32,742 nucleotides of DNA from Perkinsus olseni (lineage: Eukaryota > Perkinsozoa > Perkinsida). The notes under the pieces were generated by a model. The model saw only the letters and a program-made list of their open reading frames with translations, searched no databases and was not told the DNA's origin. This document shows, in pieces, positions 18,399-32,235 of the stretch (positions are counted from its first letter, which is position 1; the number at the start of each line of letters is the position of its first letter). Location of the stretch: positions 1 to 32,742 of the forward strand of contig JABANN010000399.1 in assembly GCA_013115125.1 (NCBI GenBank), read 5' to 3'. The position numbers and the translations under genes were made by a program.

Positions 18399-21300
18399 TC
18401 AATCCTTCGCTTGTGGCATTGCCTCATCCTCACCGGTACCGTCACACTTCGCAGTTGTCGGCTTATCCATAGCCGTCGTCTCGCTGGATTCAGCCGTTGG
18501 AGCATGTTGGTTGCTTGATTGCTGCCCTTGAGCTACTGCACCCTTAGCCTCTTCGATATCACTAGACTTCGCCGGAGCTGAGGTCTTGTCCAAAGCTGCC
18601 GCTTGAGCATTGACCACACCGTGGATCACCTGGGAAAATACACATACACAGGATAGCACAACCTCCGTGGACGAGGTGACTCAACGGCAATATTACATTC
18701 CACATGTCCTTCACATCAGTGACCAGAGTCGCCTCGGCCGTGTCCTTCAACGAACGAGAAGTTGGGTATCTAAGAGGCGACGAATTAGGCCTAGCAGCAC
18801 TAAGCAGTTGAGCTGCTCACTTCCCATTGTTGTCACGTAGCTGCAGAGAGAGCTTGGTTGGTCTACCATCGGCCAGTAGAAGCTTGAACACTGGTGCCAT
18901 CTCTAGACAGTCTCGGAAGAGTGATAGCCGGCCCAAGATGTACAAGCCGAATCTTGCTCGAGATAGTGCAACAGTCTGGCACAAGAAGGCTTTTACGGTT
19001 CAATACCATACACGTGAGATACTCACCAGCCTTCGGATATCCCTGATGTGCCCCACATGATTGGTACGAACAAGGGACACGATGACATAGTCATTTTGCT
19101 GACCTTGATATCGATCTACCGTGGTAATCTGAGCCCACAATGGTATGACGCATGATCAGGATGAGTGAGGTTTTCGCCTACCGTCTTAGGCTGGCCGAAG
19201 AGAGGGTTCCACGAGCAGCGTGACTTAATGACATCTCGTATGAGATGTTTCTGTCCGTTATATGTCGCTAGGATGGTGATCTTATCAGCCGGATACCTGT
19301 GAAGGTGCGAGTTCACACTGTAGATAGAGCCTCTATCATAGAGGGGTGTTAGAGGTGCAGGGGTAGATTCATTGCGATCCTGGATCGCCGATCCACAACG
19401 AGTGCAGTACCACCCTTACCCCAAGAGTCGCATGTACATGAACATTGCCACGCAGTATTCCGCTTCGCCGAGGTTTTGGTAAAAGTATGGTGAGGGGCTC
19501 GACTCGCCTTGTCCTTCAAAGTCCTGAACGATACAAGGTCATGAGCTAATCTAACACAACCTCTGTTGTCTTGAGTAGAACTGCGCTACGTACCGGAACA
19601 TCGATGAACTGGTAGTCGTATGTTAGGCCGGTATTGGCCGCCTCATTATACTCCTTGCCCGTTCTGGTGTTGGGCAAATCTCCCAGGCCTGGATAACGCC
19701 ATCGATAAAGATTGGCGATGGACGGGCGAGTTCGCCCCTGCATATCTAGGTTAACAGTGGGGCTCTTCAGTCGAACAAACCGAGCGAACAACGATTGATC
19801 CAATCTGCCATATCTGAGGTCGACGAGAATTAGCTAAAATATGCTGCAATGTAGGATGTCCCACCTCTGGAAGGCGCGGTTCTTGACTACAGGTGGCAGC
19901 TGTTGATGATCTCCGATGAGAACCACCCTGAATGATAACAAGAATGGCAACATGTACATAAGCTTGCAGAGTCGGGACCATCGAACGGGCAGCTCACCTC
20001 TTCAGCCTACTGGACTTGCTATCGACACTACTCTTCTTCTGCAGTAGCATTGGGATGAAGGTCTCAATCTCCAAGACCTAAAATTAGTCAACGGATGCAC
20101 AGGCCCCCAGAGCTACTTCAATATGCTTCATTACCTGCCCGGCTTCTTCCATTACAATGTTATCGTACTGGAAGGACAGTTTGAGTAAAGTATCGCGGAC
20201 CTGACGGTGGGATTTGGCTGGTGGTTAGTCTAATGAAGATAGTCATCATCTACTCACCAAAGCAGCATGGGTGCATGTCATAGCCACAATCTTGGCATGG
20301 GTGGTTAAGAGGTATATACCACGATCATGTGAGTTACGTAGTAGCTCGAACGGGTGGGTCTCCTCCAGACGAGCGAACATATCCTCGATGTGCCTAGACA
20401 CAGGACCCCCCCATCATTGTAGCAGGTCGATTAAATGGCACTGCCCTACCGCCAGCATATCGTTGCAAGCTCGAAATCTTTTTGGATGTCATTACTCCAT
20501 TTCCCCTCGATACCGGATGCGAAGTATCTGATAGGGAGCCTACATACAACTCTCTGATGTGCCACCGCTTCCCACCTCTTGAAGGGGAACATTATCTCGG
20601 CCATGGACCGATTCTCGAGGGCGGCCTTATCCGCTTCCTTCCGGCTCTGTTCATCCTTGGATGCATCGTTACCAATCTTGCCAGGCATCGGTGCAGATGT
20701 CATGACCTCGTCCTCCTCAGCCTGAGCAATAAGATGCTGTAGGAGCAAGGCAAGCCTTACAACACGGCACGTGAGGAGCATTCCCTACCCTCTCCCGCTT
20801 CTTCTGTCTAGCGTCGACAATAGCATTCTTGGCCTCCTCCTGCTTCTCACTACTGCTACCCTCCGTCATGTAAGCAGCTACAGCTGCAGAGTACTCCTGC
20901 CAAGCTCTCACGACGTGGAAGCGATAAAACTGAGACACGAGTTGTATACCACTTCACTTTCCACCTATCAGGGAATACCTGCATTGCATTCTCTACGGAG
21001 AAGGCGTTGTCCTCAGGGCTCTGACCCAATTCGACTGCGAGCTTCTTAACCTCTGGAAGCAGACAACATAGCCACCACCAACAGTCCAGGGCTTGAGGAC
21101 TAAGCTACCTTCAAGTAAGTCTAATCTCATCTGCAACATGTATGAAACTCTCCCCATCTTCGAATAGTCTTCGTCGAGCTCCAGAAGCTCCTGACCTGAA
21201 GGAGTTCACTTCGATCCCATGAGCGCACGGAGGTGGAGGCTTGTTCCTAAACATGGCAAACACTGCCCTGTCATTACCTCTTCCAAGTCGTAGAAGCCTG

Positions 21301-24300
21301 CTCCCGGGGATATCCAGCTGCTGGATCTTCGTGAAAAGGTCATTCAGGGCTTGATTGGAGTGGGCGATCTGTATTCACAAGAGGGACGCACTAACATCTC
21401 CTTCATCGTCATCTCCACTCACTAGTAGTGTTTTCTGATTGGGGTTGTTGTGATACAACAGATTCACTATCTGTACAGCGACATCAGTTTTACCAGTACC
21501 TGATTATGATCTACCATTCTCGACCAACATTCGGGGATACTCGAGCAGTTGACTAGGTGGAGTTGGTCTTCTTACCAGGAGGTCCCACGACCATCGTTAG
21601 GCCAATAGATACTCCACTGCGTATAGCTTCCACTTGGGTCTTAGTGAAAGGTACCGCGTTCTTCTTCGGTTGATGTTGAGGGAAGGGGCTGCGGATCTCA
21701 GGCGTTACGCTCTTCGCCTTCACAGACTCGATGCTAGTGCCATCCTTCTTCTCCTCTGGTGCGAAGAACACTTGGTACCTGTTAGTACATACTACCACCT
21801 AAGAAGCGAGTCGCATTATGTCTTACGGTGGCTGATCAGCTTCAGTCATATCACAATTGGGATATACTTGCAGGAGGTGTTCTTTAGTGACGAAGGTATC
21901 ACGGAAGTCAATGGCTGAACAAAACGATACACCAGTGACTTCACCCCTCTCTGGTGTTGCTTACTTGACCGAGAGGGATTGAGCTGACGGTAATTCGCGC
22001 TAGAAGGGTCACCATAACCAAGGAAGAGATCGTGTAACCAATCAGGGATGACCTGCACGGATAAACAGACGCATGTGATACTAGGAGACCGGCCGAGTAG
22101 CGTACAGTATCGGGGCTGCTCATGAGGCCTCTAATGGTGGCAAGAACTGAGCGGAAGTTATTCTCCTTAGCCTTCCTTCTGACTAGCACGTTGAACTGGG
22201 AGTATATCTCAGCCTCCATGTTGTTCAGGTCCGCTGCGTACTGTGCACAGTCAAGATGCACCTGGTGACGAGAAAACAGTGACCTAAACTATTCGAAAAA
22301 ACTGCACTGCCAGTGCCGACCTTAAGGGTCCTCAGGTCTCCCACAGGCTCTTTCTTATTGTACTCGGAGAGGATATTCCCCTCCTCATCTAGAAGCTCGA
22401 TGACAACAGCACCCCGAACCTGAGCCAAAGGAGTCATTGACGTGGCGACAATTGCTGTCACCGATCTAACACATTACCTTCTTTATACCGTAATACTCCG
22501 GGAACTCGGATATGGTAAGCTCACGGAGGCTCTTTGGTTTGAAGCCCTTACCTCGGGTTGGAGGATCGATCTGCGACGATTTGTGGAAAGGCCCCATCGC
22601 ACTAGTGATAGACCTACCGCCAGCATGAATACACAGTCATGTTCTCGAAGCTCATCCCACTCTCGCTTCACATGGGGCAGAACGTTACGCAGAGAGTATC
22701 TTCAACAGATGATGGATGGGAGTCTTGATGACAGCAGTTGTTAGCGATTACGTTATCTCTGCTCGGACTTCACTAGGGATATCTTCTCCTACTTTAGGGC
22801 TCCTCACATTGACTATCGTTATACCCTTCAACTCGACTGCCATACGTGACTGGCCCATAATACGTGGAGGGCCATCAGCAGTCTGTCGTGCCATGTTGAG
22901 CCTTGGAATCTATGAGAAAAAGCGTAATCATAGTATATTGGCGAATACTCTTATCACATACCACATCCTCGAAGTCTCCACGTATCTCATAGGTAGACTC
23001 TAGACGATAGAGTTTGAAGTTACGCAGGAGGTAGTCAGATATAGTGAGGAATTGCAGATTGAGTTTGGGAAGGGCCAGTGAATATTCCCCAGAGTAATGC
23101 TCCGACGGTACCTACATAGCGGTGATAGTGCTTGGTACCCTAGCAGCATAGGGATGGATGCTTACCAGATTAGGGTCCCATAGGACCTTCTCGTCTGGGA
23201 ATAGTGGCAAGCGATTAATGTACTCCAACTGGCTACGCCTCCCCGCCAGATCATGAACCAAGGCGTCCACGCACAACTTGCGGAGCCTAGACATGCTGCC
23301 ACGGCTCTCTGAAAGGTAGACGAGGGGTGCTCCATGGCTTCACTAACTCCACTCGACTTACTTTTCTTCGTACCGCTAGGCGCGTCCTCGTTTGAATCCT
23401 GCGGATCGAGCGCGTGGGAGTATTCGAGAAGCTTGCTCCTAAGGATTGAAACCCAGGATGAGAGTAGGTGTGCAGAACACGTTGATGTAGCCTGTAGCAT
23501 GAGCAGGCCATCGCCTACCTATCAACTCTACATGCCGCAGCACAAAGATCCACCAGATCATCATCACTGATCCGAGACAATGCTGCAGTTATCTTGCCCT
23601 CGGTATCTACGACGAAAACGATGATGACGAGGTCGCTACCGCGGTGTAGAGCAAGCGCCTTAGGATTACCAAGGTTTCGTGCTGCCAGGAGACCGAGGCC
23701 TCTAACAGGCTCCTTGTCCTCAGGCACATCGAAGCATACTTGGCGGAAGTGGTCATGAGTGAAGTAAAGGCGCTGTTCCACCTGAGATGTAGATACTTAG
23801 ACCATGTACCGCACACCGCAGGCTACATGTGTCTTATCGAGGTGTTCAGCAGTGTAATCGTTAACCTCAAAGTTCTCATAGAAGTCTAGTATATCTACAA
23901 GCTGCAGAAACAACTTGAGGGAGTCTGGATTGGATCTGAGGATGGTACTGAGACTGACGACTGGGTGGCTCTGCGAGTGATTGGGTGTTCGAGAGTGACG
24001 ATGAAGCCAATAATACCTGACTATGTCATAGGCTTTAGCTCTATCCAAGAACATCCTGTCATGCAAAAGAGGGCGAGTGAAACGCCTCGTTGGTAGCTGA
24101 CTCTCCAGGTCTATCAAGAACTCAATGAAACGTTCCATGTACCTAGACTCACGAAGATACACATTTACCTCAGCATCTACTAGGCTCGACGCGCAGCGGC
24201 AAGACCCTACGTTATTCCAGCCTTAGTCAGCTCTGTAAGGCCTTCCATCCAATCAAAGAAGTTGTCTATCAGATCAGGTATGAAATGAATCTCGAGATAC

Positions 24301-25509
24301 TTCCTGGAACCTGCACGGAGACGGGATGCTAAGATATTCCGATAAGCCTGGTGGATATCGCGTGATGGGAGAAGACTCTTCTCAGAAGAGATGTTGCAAT
24401 TATGGTACTCACCAGGCTCGGCGTCCGAATATTTCTTCTTCATGGACTTGAACCGTTTCTGTACTCTTGTTTGGGCTTCACGCAAGGCGAACTCTCGATC
24501 TGCATACGGATACGATAAGGAGGAGCTTGGACGGGTGTAGCCCCGGTGGTACATGAATCACTGAGTGTCATCCAACACGGTAGTCCTACTAGTCGGAGGC
24601 ATGATTGGCACACAGCATCTACCTCCAACGATAGGAAGGCGTTATCTGAACATCACAATGCTCGAGGATCAACTTCCCAAAAAATGCAGGAGCCGCCGGA
24701 GGTTACTACCCAAGAACTGGATCCACATGGCCTTCTCTCGCACCTCAAGGTCCGTTAGTTTAAAGACTCGTTGGAAGAAAGCGTCTATCTTCTCTGAATC
24801 ATCGGTGCTTGCCGTGAGTGAATCCCAAGGCTGACATAGTTCAAGGTACAGTGGCGGACTATCGCCGGCAGCAGAGTGTACGGTTACTTGAAAAGTGCAG
24901 GTCCTGAACTTTTCGTTCATCATTAGAATCACCGAGAACACATGCGAGTCCTGAGGACAACAGTTGGAAGGAGCATCTTCAACTTTCACGTATAACTTCG
25001 TCGTTACCGTTGCCTTATCCGAGTCAAAAAGAGGCCAGAGGTACTTCTCAAGGTATCCCGAGTATTCCAGTATGCTCATCTTCTTCGTATCATATTCCAC
25101 CTCCTTCAACTTGGTCGCTACATCCTCGATGAATGAGGCATCCACTTTCTTAGGGGTTCCTTTAGCCCACTTCTCGGCGAACCTACAGGAAGGAGTTTAT
25201 TCCGTTTGCGAGGGCGATAAGTAGACATCTGAGCTGGAAGGCAGTGTTACTTAGCGAAGGGGTCCTTCTCCAGATCCTTCGTCGTGAGGGCAACAGTAGC
25301 CCTACCCTGTTTTTGTACTGACGACTGCTGACCTGCCATTGTGAGATGGCATACGCACGGGTCGCGCGTTGCTACACAGTACCTCCCTTGCTCTTGCCAC
25401 TGCTTCCTCTCCCCTTACCACTATTGCCACTTCTCTGCGCCCCCTTCCTTTTGGCTGGAGGGGTCTGCCTTGTCGATGATGGCGGCGGTGGTTGTCCGGG
25501 TGGGTTCAT
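18399..25509 (-). CDS. AQR: Aquarius, spliceosomal intron-binding RNA helicase
   Basis: Aquarius (IBP160, EMB-4, Cwf11) is an SF1 helicase of the Upf1 type that binds the intron upstream of the branch point. Conserved blocks appear in order over 7 kb with many short introns: [116 protein letters not shown], Walker [14 protein letters not shown] (split by an intron after GPPG), [24 protein letters not shown] (motif II; MEEAAQ in human), [76 protein letters not shown] and [12 protein letters not shown]. The start is set at 25507-25509: a basic, Pro/Gly-rich exon ([17 protein letters not shown]) splices in phase over a 51-bp intron into [21 protein letters not shown] shorter start at 25339 is possible. 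The C-terminal tail is Ala/Ser/Thr-rich. Confidence 0.93.
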
Positions 25510-25622
25510 CTTACTAGGCACGCCAAACCACTGGACGATAAAGGCTGGGGTACTCCGATAGAGCCCGAGGGATACTCCAGCAACAGAACAAGGCCACCAA
25601 GGATTAATGAAACAAATTGAAA

Positions 25623-26444
25623 TTAAGAGACACCAAGATTCATCCCACCAAGGGCATCATCCTTCACTTCGTGGTCCTTCACGTTGGCCTGTGACTCGTA
25701 TACGCTAACAACTGCTGATCGCTTCGTACCTGAAGGAACAACATTACTCTCCAGCCATGACCATTTACTGCGTTATTACCGCTAGCTACTCCTTTTATCC
25801 CTATCCAGTGGAGAATAGTCGAGATATCCTCATCATCCTCCGGCCTCTCATTAGCAGCAAAGTGCATAGAGAGAGATGACACATGCGCAAACTTGGCCAC
25901 TTTAACTGGGTACTCTACAGCACCGCAGAAGTCCTCGATAAGGTCTAGCGCCTGAAGGGCAGCACACCATCTCAGGGCAAGCTAACCACCACAACAACTC
26001 ATTCGGATGATTCACCTGAGTCTCCCATCCGCATTCAGTTATGGTCGAGAAATCAGGATTGGGATGATTGGCCAGTAGTCGTAGTTTAGTAGGGCTGTGG
26101 CCATTAGCACCCCCGATGATAAGCAGGGAGGTTATCTTCACAGGGCACTCGAATACCACTTGTATGACTATGTTAGGATCATCTTCCTCACTTCGGCATA
26201 CTTTACTATCGTCCAGTCGTTGGGAGTAGCTACGGAACAACTCAACACAGGTCCCTGCCTCCGCCTCTCCGAACGCTACTGTCTGCTGAAGAGATACGTA
26301 AGGGTTCAACCATGTTATACCTGAGGAAGGCAGGAATATCACAAAGCTTCCATCCATCCATCGACCCCCGGCTGTACCAGGCACATCATTAGCCTCCTCA
26401 TCATTCCGACAGTTACATGCCCCTCCACCGTGGCAGCCAGGCAT
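25623..26444 (-). CDS. PITH-domain protein (PITHD1 family)
   Basis: The PITH domain is a beta-sandwich that binds the proteasome in TXNL1; PITHD1 proteins consist of this domain alone. From ATG 26442-26444, the start MPGCHGGGACNCRNDEEAND matches the His/Gly/Cys-rich PITHD1 N-terminus. Then come FECPVKITSLLIIGGANGHS, PTKLRLLANHPNPDFSTI, ALDLIEDFCGAVEYPVKVAK, FAHVSSLSMHFAANERPEDD, STILHWIGIKGVASGTKR and VVSVYESQANVKDHEV, ending GGMNLGVS with TAA at 25623-25625. At least two short introns are needed (one before ALDLIED, one inside ASG/TKR), both in phase. It starts 135 bp after the stop of the RCC1-like gene. Confidence 0.9.
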
Positions 26445-26578
26445 TGGGTCAGGAAAAAGCTAAGATAGAAATACCCAGTGGCCCGAGCCCCTGTATAACG
26501 CAAGATTACTAGACAGTCAGAAACGGGTTATCACAAGGAGGCTGAGGCATGCTAGAATACGTGCCCCTAGCTGACGAG

Positions 26579-29415
26579 TCACGGGTCGGAAGTATCGCTG
26601 CTCCTGCTAGTAGTGGTGGAATCGAGTACTCCAGCAGCGAGAGCCTCTTTTCTTTTCTCTAGTTCAGCCATCTGCTGCAATAACAGCGCTGCATTCTCTT
26701 GCTTCTGTCTTTCTCGCTCCTCGAAAATAGCGTCCGCCACTGACTGCTCCCACACTGCTATTATGGCACTGCCGTTACCACCAGCAGCGACATGAATCGG
26801 TCGCCAGGGGAGTTGCTCTGATGAGGCATTATCGAGTCTAAACCTCATCCCCTCAGGCAATACCTTCCGTCGTAAGTTGGGACCTCTCCAGAATACCAGT
26901 GTGTTCACTAGGCTTCGACTCCTTCTCCAACTCTGGCATGGAGGGTTCCTACAGCACAGGTGTGGTATGCTGTATCATCCGCGGACACACTACTGTAATA
27001 AACATGTGCTTCATATCGGCCATCCATGACTCCAACTTCTGCTGCCATGTTTGAGGCTCAGGTACCGGTATCATATCCTTCTCGTCGAAGGGGATGTAGG
27101 ACGTATCACTCACGTGCTAAGGTAAATGGCCTATGCACTGCAAGTTCAATAGCTTGGTATCACTACCTTGGCTTCTGCCTGAGCCTCCCTACGAGCTGCG
27201 CTATTATTAGTCTCAACATCTCTCCTCAAGGGGCCCCTCTGTCTACTACCAAGCACTGCTGCTGGTGGACAAATGGTCGCTCGATTACCAACACCTCCCT
27301 GATGACAAAACAGGGTCGATTATAATACTCACTACATAGTTATTATCACTACCTGCCCGTGTTGGTTTTTACCCCAAGTATAGACAGTACCATCAACCAG
27401 TCTACATAGACAATGGTGAGACCCGCACCGTACCTCCTCTACTTTAGTAAATCTGAAAGTGATGCGAGCACCTTGCAGTACCCGACCATGGCACGACGAA
27501 GGTCACTTAGGAAGCCTGACGGGGTAGAGGGCCTGCTGATGACGCTGCGTATTCCTTCCACATTCCCCATACAAATTCTCCCCACAGGCGAAGAGTATGT
27601 TGCATTCGACATCCTTGGACCTTCGAGCCTTCTCCTCATCAAGGATGCTCAATCCCTCTTGACTCTCTAAAATGAATCCCTGGTACGGACACTGCGGCAC
27701 TATGACTACTATCCACCTTCCGGAGGACGCTTCGATGCCCAGTCGGGTTCGTCTTCATGGCAGAAAACAGATATCTTATTCCCAAGATGCACCCATAATG
27801 GTGATGTGAAAGGTTTACCACTACGTGGTGGAGGCTGCTGTGTTAGCTTAGGACGCCACTGGCAATGTGGATCATAGTAACTGTACTGTACCTGAGTAGG
27901 GTCGAACCTATGACCCGAGAGTAGCGCTACAGCAACTGCAGGAGCTCTTCCATCTCCTCACTCTAGGGGCATGAGGATTGTTATCTTCCAATCTATGCAT
28001 TTTCTCATCACCCATATTATATATGCTCTGCCAGCCTCTCTTCCCAGGTCCCATCATATCCTGTGGTTTAGACCTACATTACTATGCACAATGACCCATG
28101 CTGAACCATATCACCTAGTATCTCCTAAAGCCAACTGTATCCTACTATCATCACCGAAAGCCCATACCCTCCCATCCTCCCCCAGCACCATCGTATGCCT
28201 CCCACCGCAAGACACCTGGCGTAGGGATATTTAAGGGCTACGAGACACCCAAGGGTTGATGATCACTTGTGAGGCCTTCCCTGGGACACTGAGCAGAGGT
28301 TTAGCAGGATCCTTAAACCATTCTGGAGGCTCCCTGCTCTCCTGGATTGGCATCAGGGTGCCATCCTACAACGGCAGCATGAATCACCGAACGGCTTCCT
28401 GCAGCCAAGCAATGTCGCTAATACCTCCGGGTTCACATTCTTGGCTTTGATCTTCCTCCCGCACTGACCGAAGGTATTATCACCAACCATGTAAGTATGA
28501 CCATAATCATCAATAAAACCTGCATGCCGCCGACCCACCGACATACACCTGATGGCATTACCCCAACCTAGGAGAGAACGAAGGCGGATCCAATTGTACC
28601 GTACGGAGATTATGAATACTCACCCCTGGGAACCCACCACCATTTTATCGTGGGGAGACCTTCAAACTCAGTTGGTTGTATGGAAGCCACTGCTGTCGTC
28701 TCAGAGTCATCTGCCGAATTCAACAAGTCCTCGATAGACCATGTTACCACTCTCCCCCGTGATGTAAGGACTGAGTAGAGGAGTGACTCAACAGGTGCCC
28801 CCCATGGCTTTACCACGTTACCAAAGACTCTATCTTCTGAGATCTGTAAGTCGACTGCCTCATGGCCTTGCAATGACTTTAGTAGTAAAGGCGGAACATA
28901 TCTAGCACGTATCATGGTGATGGAGACGATCCATAAATGAAACGTACGCCCCTTCTGGGATGGGCAGCTCCATCCTCCGCAAACGCCTCTTATCCGCTTC
29001 AGGTAGCTCTGCAACCTTCTTCTGACCCCATACATACACCCTCCCCTTCTCATCTCGAGCTGCACCAAACCGCTTCCCTAATGCTACTTGCTTCCACATA
29101 CAGTCATGGAGGCTGAACCATTCTATAGGAGTTGGCCTAATGTTCACAAGCCATAAAAAACACGGTGGTAGTATGATGGTGTCACCTTGTGAGGTCACTT
29201 CCTGCGCCGTATGGTATGCAGCTCCTATCACCGAACATCCACACTACTTGCCCACGCCCATGGTCCCTCGGCTTTCCATCAATTTGGGGAGCGTCTTTCT
29301 CTTCCGCTAGGGCTAGCTTACTAGTTCTCCCTACCATTACGGCGGCAGCTGCAGCAGCTAGAGGGGCAGCCAGAGGAGCTAGTACTACACGACTCCGGCT
29401 GAAGTGGGCATACAT
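26579..29415 (-). CDS. Mitochondrial RCC1-like beta-propeller (RCC1L/FMP25 type)
   Basis: RCC1L (human WBSCR16) and yeast Fmp25 are mitochondrial seven-bladed propellers; RCC1L acts in mitoribosome assembly. ATG 29413-29415 opens a classic presequence: arginines and alanines, no acidic residues at first (MYAHFSRSRVVLAPLAAPLA, then AAAAVMVGRTSK). Blade motifs follow: WKQVALGKRFGAARDEKGRV-YVWGQ, SVGRRHAGFIDDYGHTYMVG-DNTFGQCGRK, VSCGGRHTMVLGEDGRVWAF-GDD, FACGENLYGECGRN, VEEVRCGSHHCLCRLVDGTV-YTWGKNQHGQGG and HVAAGGNGSAIIAVWE. The C-terminus adds a Glu/Lys-rich coiled coil. Introns of about 45-56 bp fit in phase at several joints. The joints near 28235 and 26900 are not settled. Choice of RCC1L over other RCC1 proteins rests on the presequence and the first blade. 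Confidence 0.82.
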
Positions 29416-29653
29416 GAGAAAAAAAGCAGTAGGTAAGCAAGTAGCTGTGGACCGGTGACTCGTCTATTGGTGAGAGGGGCGGCTTAAAATTTTAAATCTC
29501 TGTATCTATGGGCGTCACTAAACCAAAGCCATGCTGAGTTAGAGAATAATAGTTCACAAAACGTATCATAGTAGAAACATACAGTCAGATGTGGGCGATG
29601 TGGTCTACGTTTAGACAATGAGAATTCCTCATCGATCCGGGAAGCTGCTGCCC

Positions 29654-32235
29654 TCAGTCGGTTGGCCCTGGAATGCACCCAACGGATATTTGAGAGGCCA
29701 TCTTGTACCGCATATCGGGAATAATATCCTGTGATACTTCTGTAATGGACCTAATCATCATGTTCATAGACGAAATAAACGAGCTCGTGCGAACATGCAG
29801 GAATGCATTGTAGGCAGGTAGCAGCACTCAGGCCAGTGGGTAGATGGAAGAGTAGCGAGCCCCTTAGAGTACCTCCCTCCCGAGACTGCTTCTGCAAACA
29901 TGCACATGAATACTCCACAATCATTTGAATTATTTTGACGTGGGACCTGCCATAGAAAGAGCACATATCATATGTGACATACACTGAGGATATGAGCACG
30001 AGTAGCCACGGAGTTTGGTAGGGTGGGCACCTTACAATGCAGGTGGGTGTGATAACTGCGTCACGCCGTTGCCATTCACTAGGCTTCCTTAGTGGGGTAT
30101 GAGAGTTCTTATCCTTATGCTCATCCTCGATGTACCGCGATATGTAACTACGCCATAGCCTTTCCACCACATTAAGTTGCATAACATGGCCTACTCGTAG
30201 AACTTCGGATGCGATGCTCCGAGTGAATCGTAGTAGCTCAATGTACACTCCTTCAAGTCCACTACACCGAGAGCCCAGTGCTGAAGGTGGGATGGATCAA
30301 TAACAAGAGCCGCAACCATATCAGGGGCAGATAAAGCTTACAGTTTTCCCAACATGGATGGGCACTATCATCCTCTCGAAGGAGAAAATATCAGCGTGCC
30401 GTCGCTTGGACCACCTGAAGACGATACCAGCGGGTAGGTAAATGAGCACTTGTTCGGAGCAGTATACCTGGCAACTGACTTGTAGGAGTATGCCCCTGAG
30501 GCATTAGAGCTAAGCTTCTGCCAGAAAAATGAGTTCCAGAGGAATGTCCTCGGAAGCTTTCCTTGACTACGATCACTCCGGTCCTACAAGCGAGTATTAC
30601 TACGTACGAACTCGTCAATGACGAGTCATCACATCCACTACCTGTAGCATCATGAAGTAATAGTTAACCACCTCATCATTGAGCCATCGCCCTTGTTGAA
30701 GGCAGGATAACGAATGTGCTGTTATGTCGATATTGTACTGTTTAGGGGCTAATAGCTCCGACCTGATCGGTAGACCCTGGATAGCTACGGCGAAGTTCGC
30801 ATGTCCTTGTATACATGGTAATCACGCAGCAGAATATCCCTTGCATATCCACACGACGACGATACTATCATCGAGCCCCGTGTGCTACTACCCTGTCCTG
30901 CACAATAGTGCTCTGGCATCCATCCGCTCTTCCTCGGTCAAAAGCATCCATGATGGTCGTCGCGGCGCAGAGTGATCAGCCGACGGCTCGACTGCGACTT
31001 CCGGAGCTAAGGGAGAGCAACGCGATATGGCATTACTAAGAGCATGCCAGCTCGAGCGAGGTGTTCAGTGCACTTTACTACCTCTCTTCTCCTCCTTACT
31101 CCTGAGTGATAATTCCTGAGTCTTCAGCTTATCGTAGTGCTCTTGTAAATCAGTCTTCTTCTTTTCGAACTAACATGCTGATATAGACGAGGACGCATGT
31201 TATCTCTCAAGGCTTACTTCTTCCATTTTGACGATGTATCCCTCAGAGGCAGCTGATTGCTCAGCAGCATGTCTATACTCATCGAGTGTGTACTCTTTAT
31301 TGGGTCTATTCTGCTCAGTAGCAGCACCCTGTCCCAGTGTAGGGATTCCCAGTATAGGAGTATCATCGACCGCCAAGCTCCGATGCCGCCAAGACTGTTT
31401 CTTCGTCATAATCTTCTCAATGCCCCTACTAAACCTCATTATAGGGCTCCTCTCAACTGCCATCACAGGATGGTGCCCGGTCTCGGCGCCACCGTTGAAA
31501 TGTAGAGAGTGGAGGCATGCAGAGGTGAGCATATCATTCCGCATCTGCAGATCATCAACCCGCCGACGCCACTCGGCCTCATCCACTCGGGTGGATGGGC
31601 CTGGCCACAATGCTGAAGCAGGGCCACTTGCCCGACGCCTTATCGATGGCGGCTGGGGTTGATCGGCTGCTGATCGTATGCTTCCTAGAGATAGCCTACT
31701 GCGGACTGCTGCCGAGTCTATGGTGTGAGAGGCAGGTGGTGGTCCGGGGAATGTATCCATGTATAGACCATAACTAGGCAGGCAGGCCTCAATATCCAAC
31801 AACACGGCTCCTGCTGCTGCTGCATTATCGCTGGTAGACCGTCTTGAATAGCCATTCCGAATGACATTCTTGTTATTCAACATAGTATTAGATCGACGAC
31901 TGAAAAGAATAATGGTGAGCTGGTGAGCCGTGGCAAATAAATTACCGGGCCGGTTTAACTAGAGCGGATGGGGACTCCCTCGATGGGCCGCATTGATTAT
32001 GTCCATCACTCTCTGGAGGCAGCGCGGTGTTATGCCTCCGACGGACAGTCGGCCTACTATGCTCCTCTGGGGTATCATCATCTACTCTGGGCCTCTTCCT
32101 GCTGCTCACTAACGATTTGAAGGTGTTGGCAATGAAGGACCCCAGCCGTTGCCACGAGGAACCACCGCGTTTATCGTTTACACCAGCAGATTCTATCTTT
32201 CCGACAGGCTTGGTGGGAGGTAGAGTTGATGACAT
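29654..32235 (-). CDS. Ulp1/SENP-type SUMO protease (peptidase C48)
   Basis: Cleaves SUMO from substrates and may process SUMO precursor. The C48 domain is complete: RWLNDEVVNYYFMMLQ (entry motif), LWNSFFWQKLSS, FERMIVPIHVGKT-HWALGVVDL (catalytic His), TLSYYDSLGASHPKFYE (catalytic Asp) and VPRQNNSNDCGVFMCMFAEA (oxyanion Gln and catalytic Cys), ending QISVGCIPGPTD with TGA at 29654-29656. The long N-terminal part starts at ATG 32233-32235. It carries a probable nuclear localisation signal (SSRKRPRVDDD) and splices in phase into MLNNKNVIRNGYSRRSTS. It continues disordered and serine-rich, then has a charged coiled coil (FEKKKTDLQEHYDKLKTQEL) before the protease. Introns are short. An N-terminal targeting part with a C-terminal protease is the usual SENP plan. 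Confidence 0.92.
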
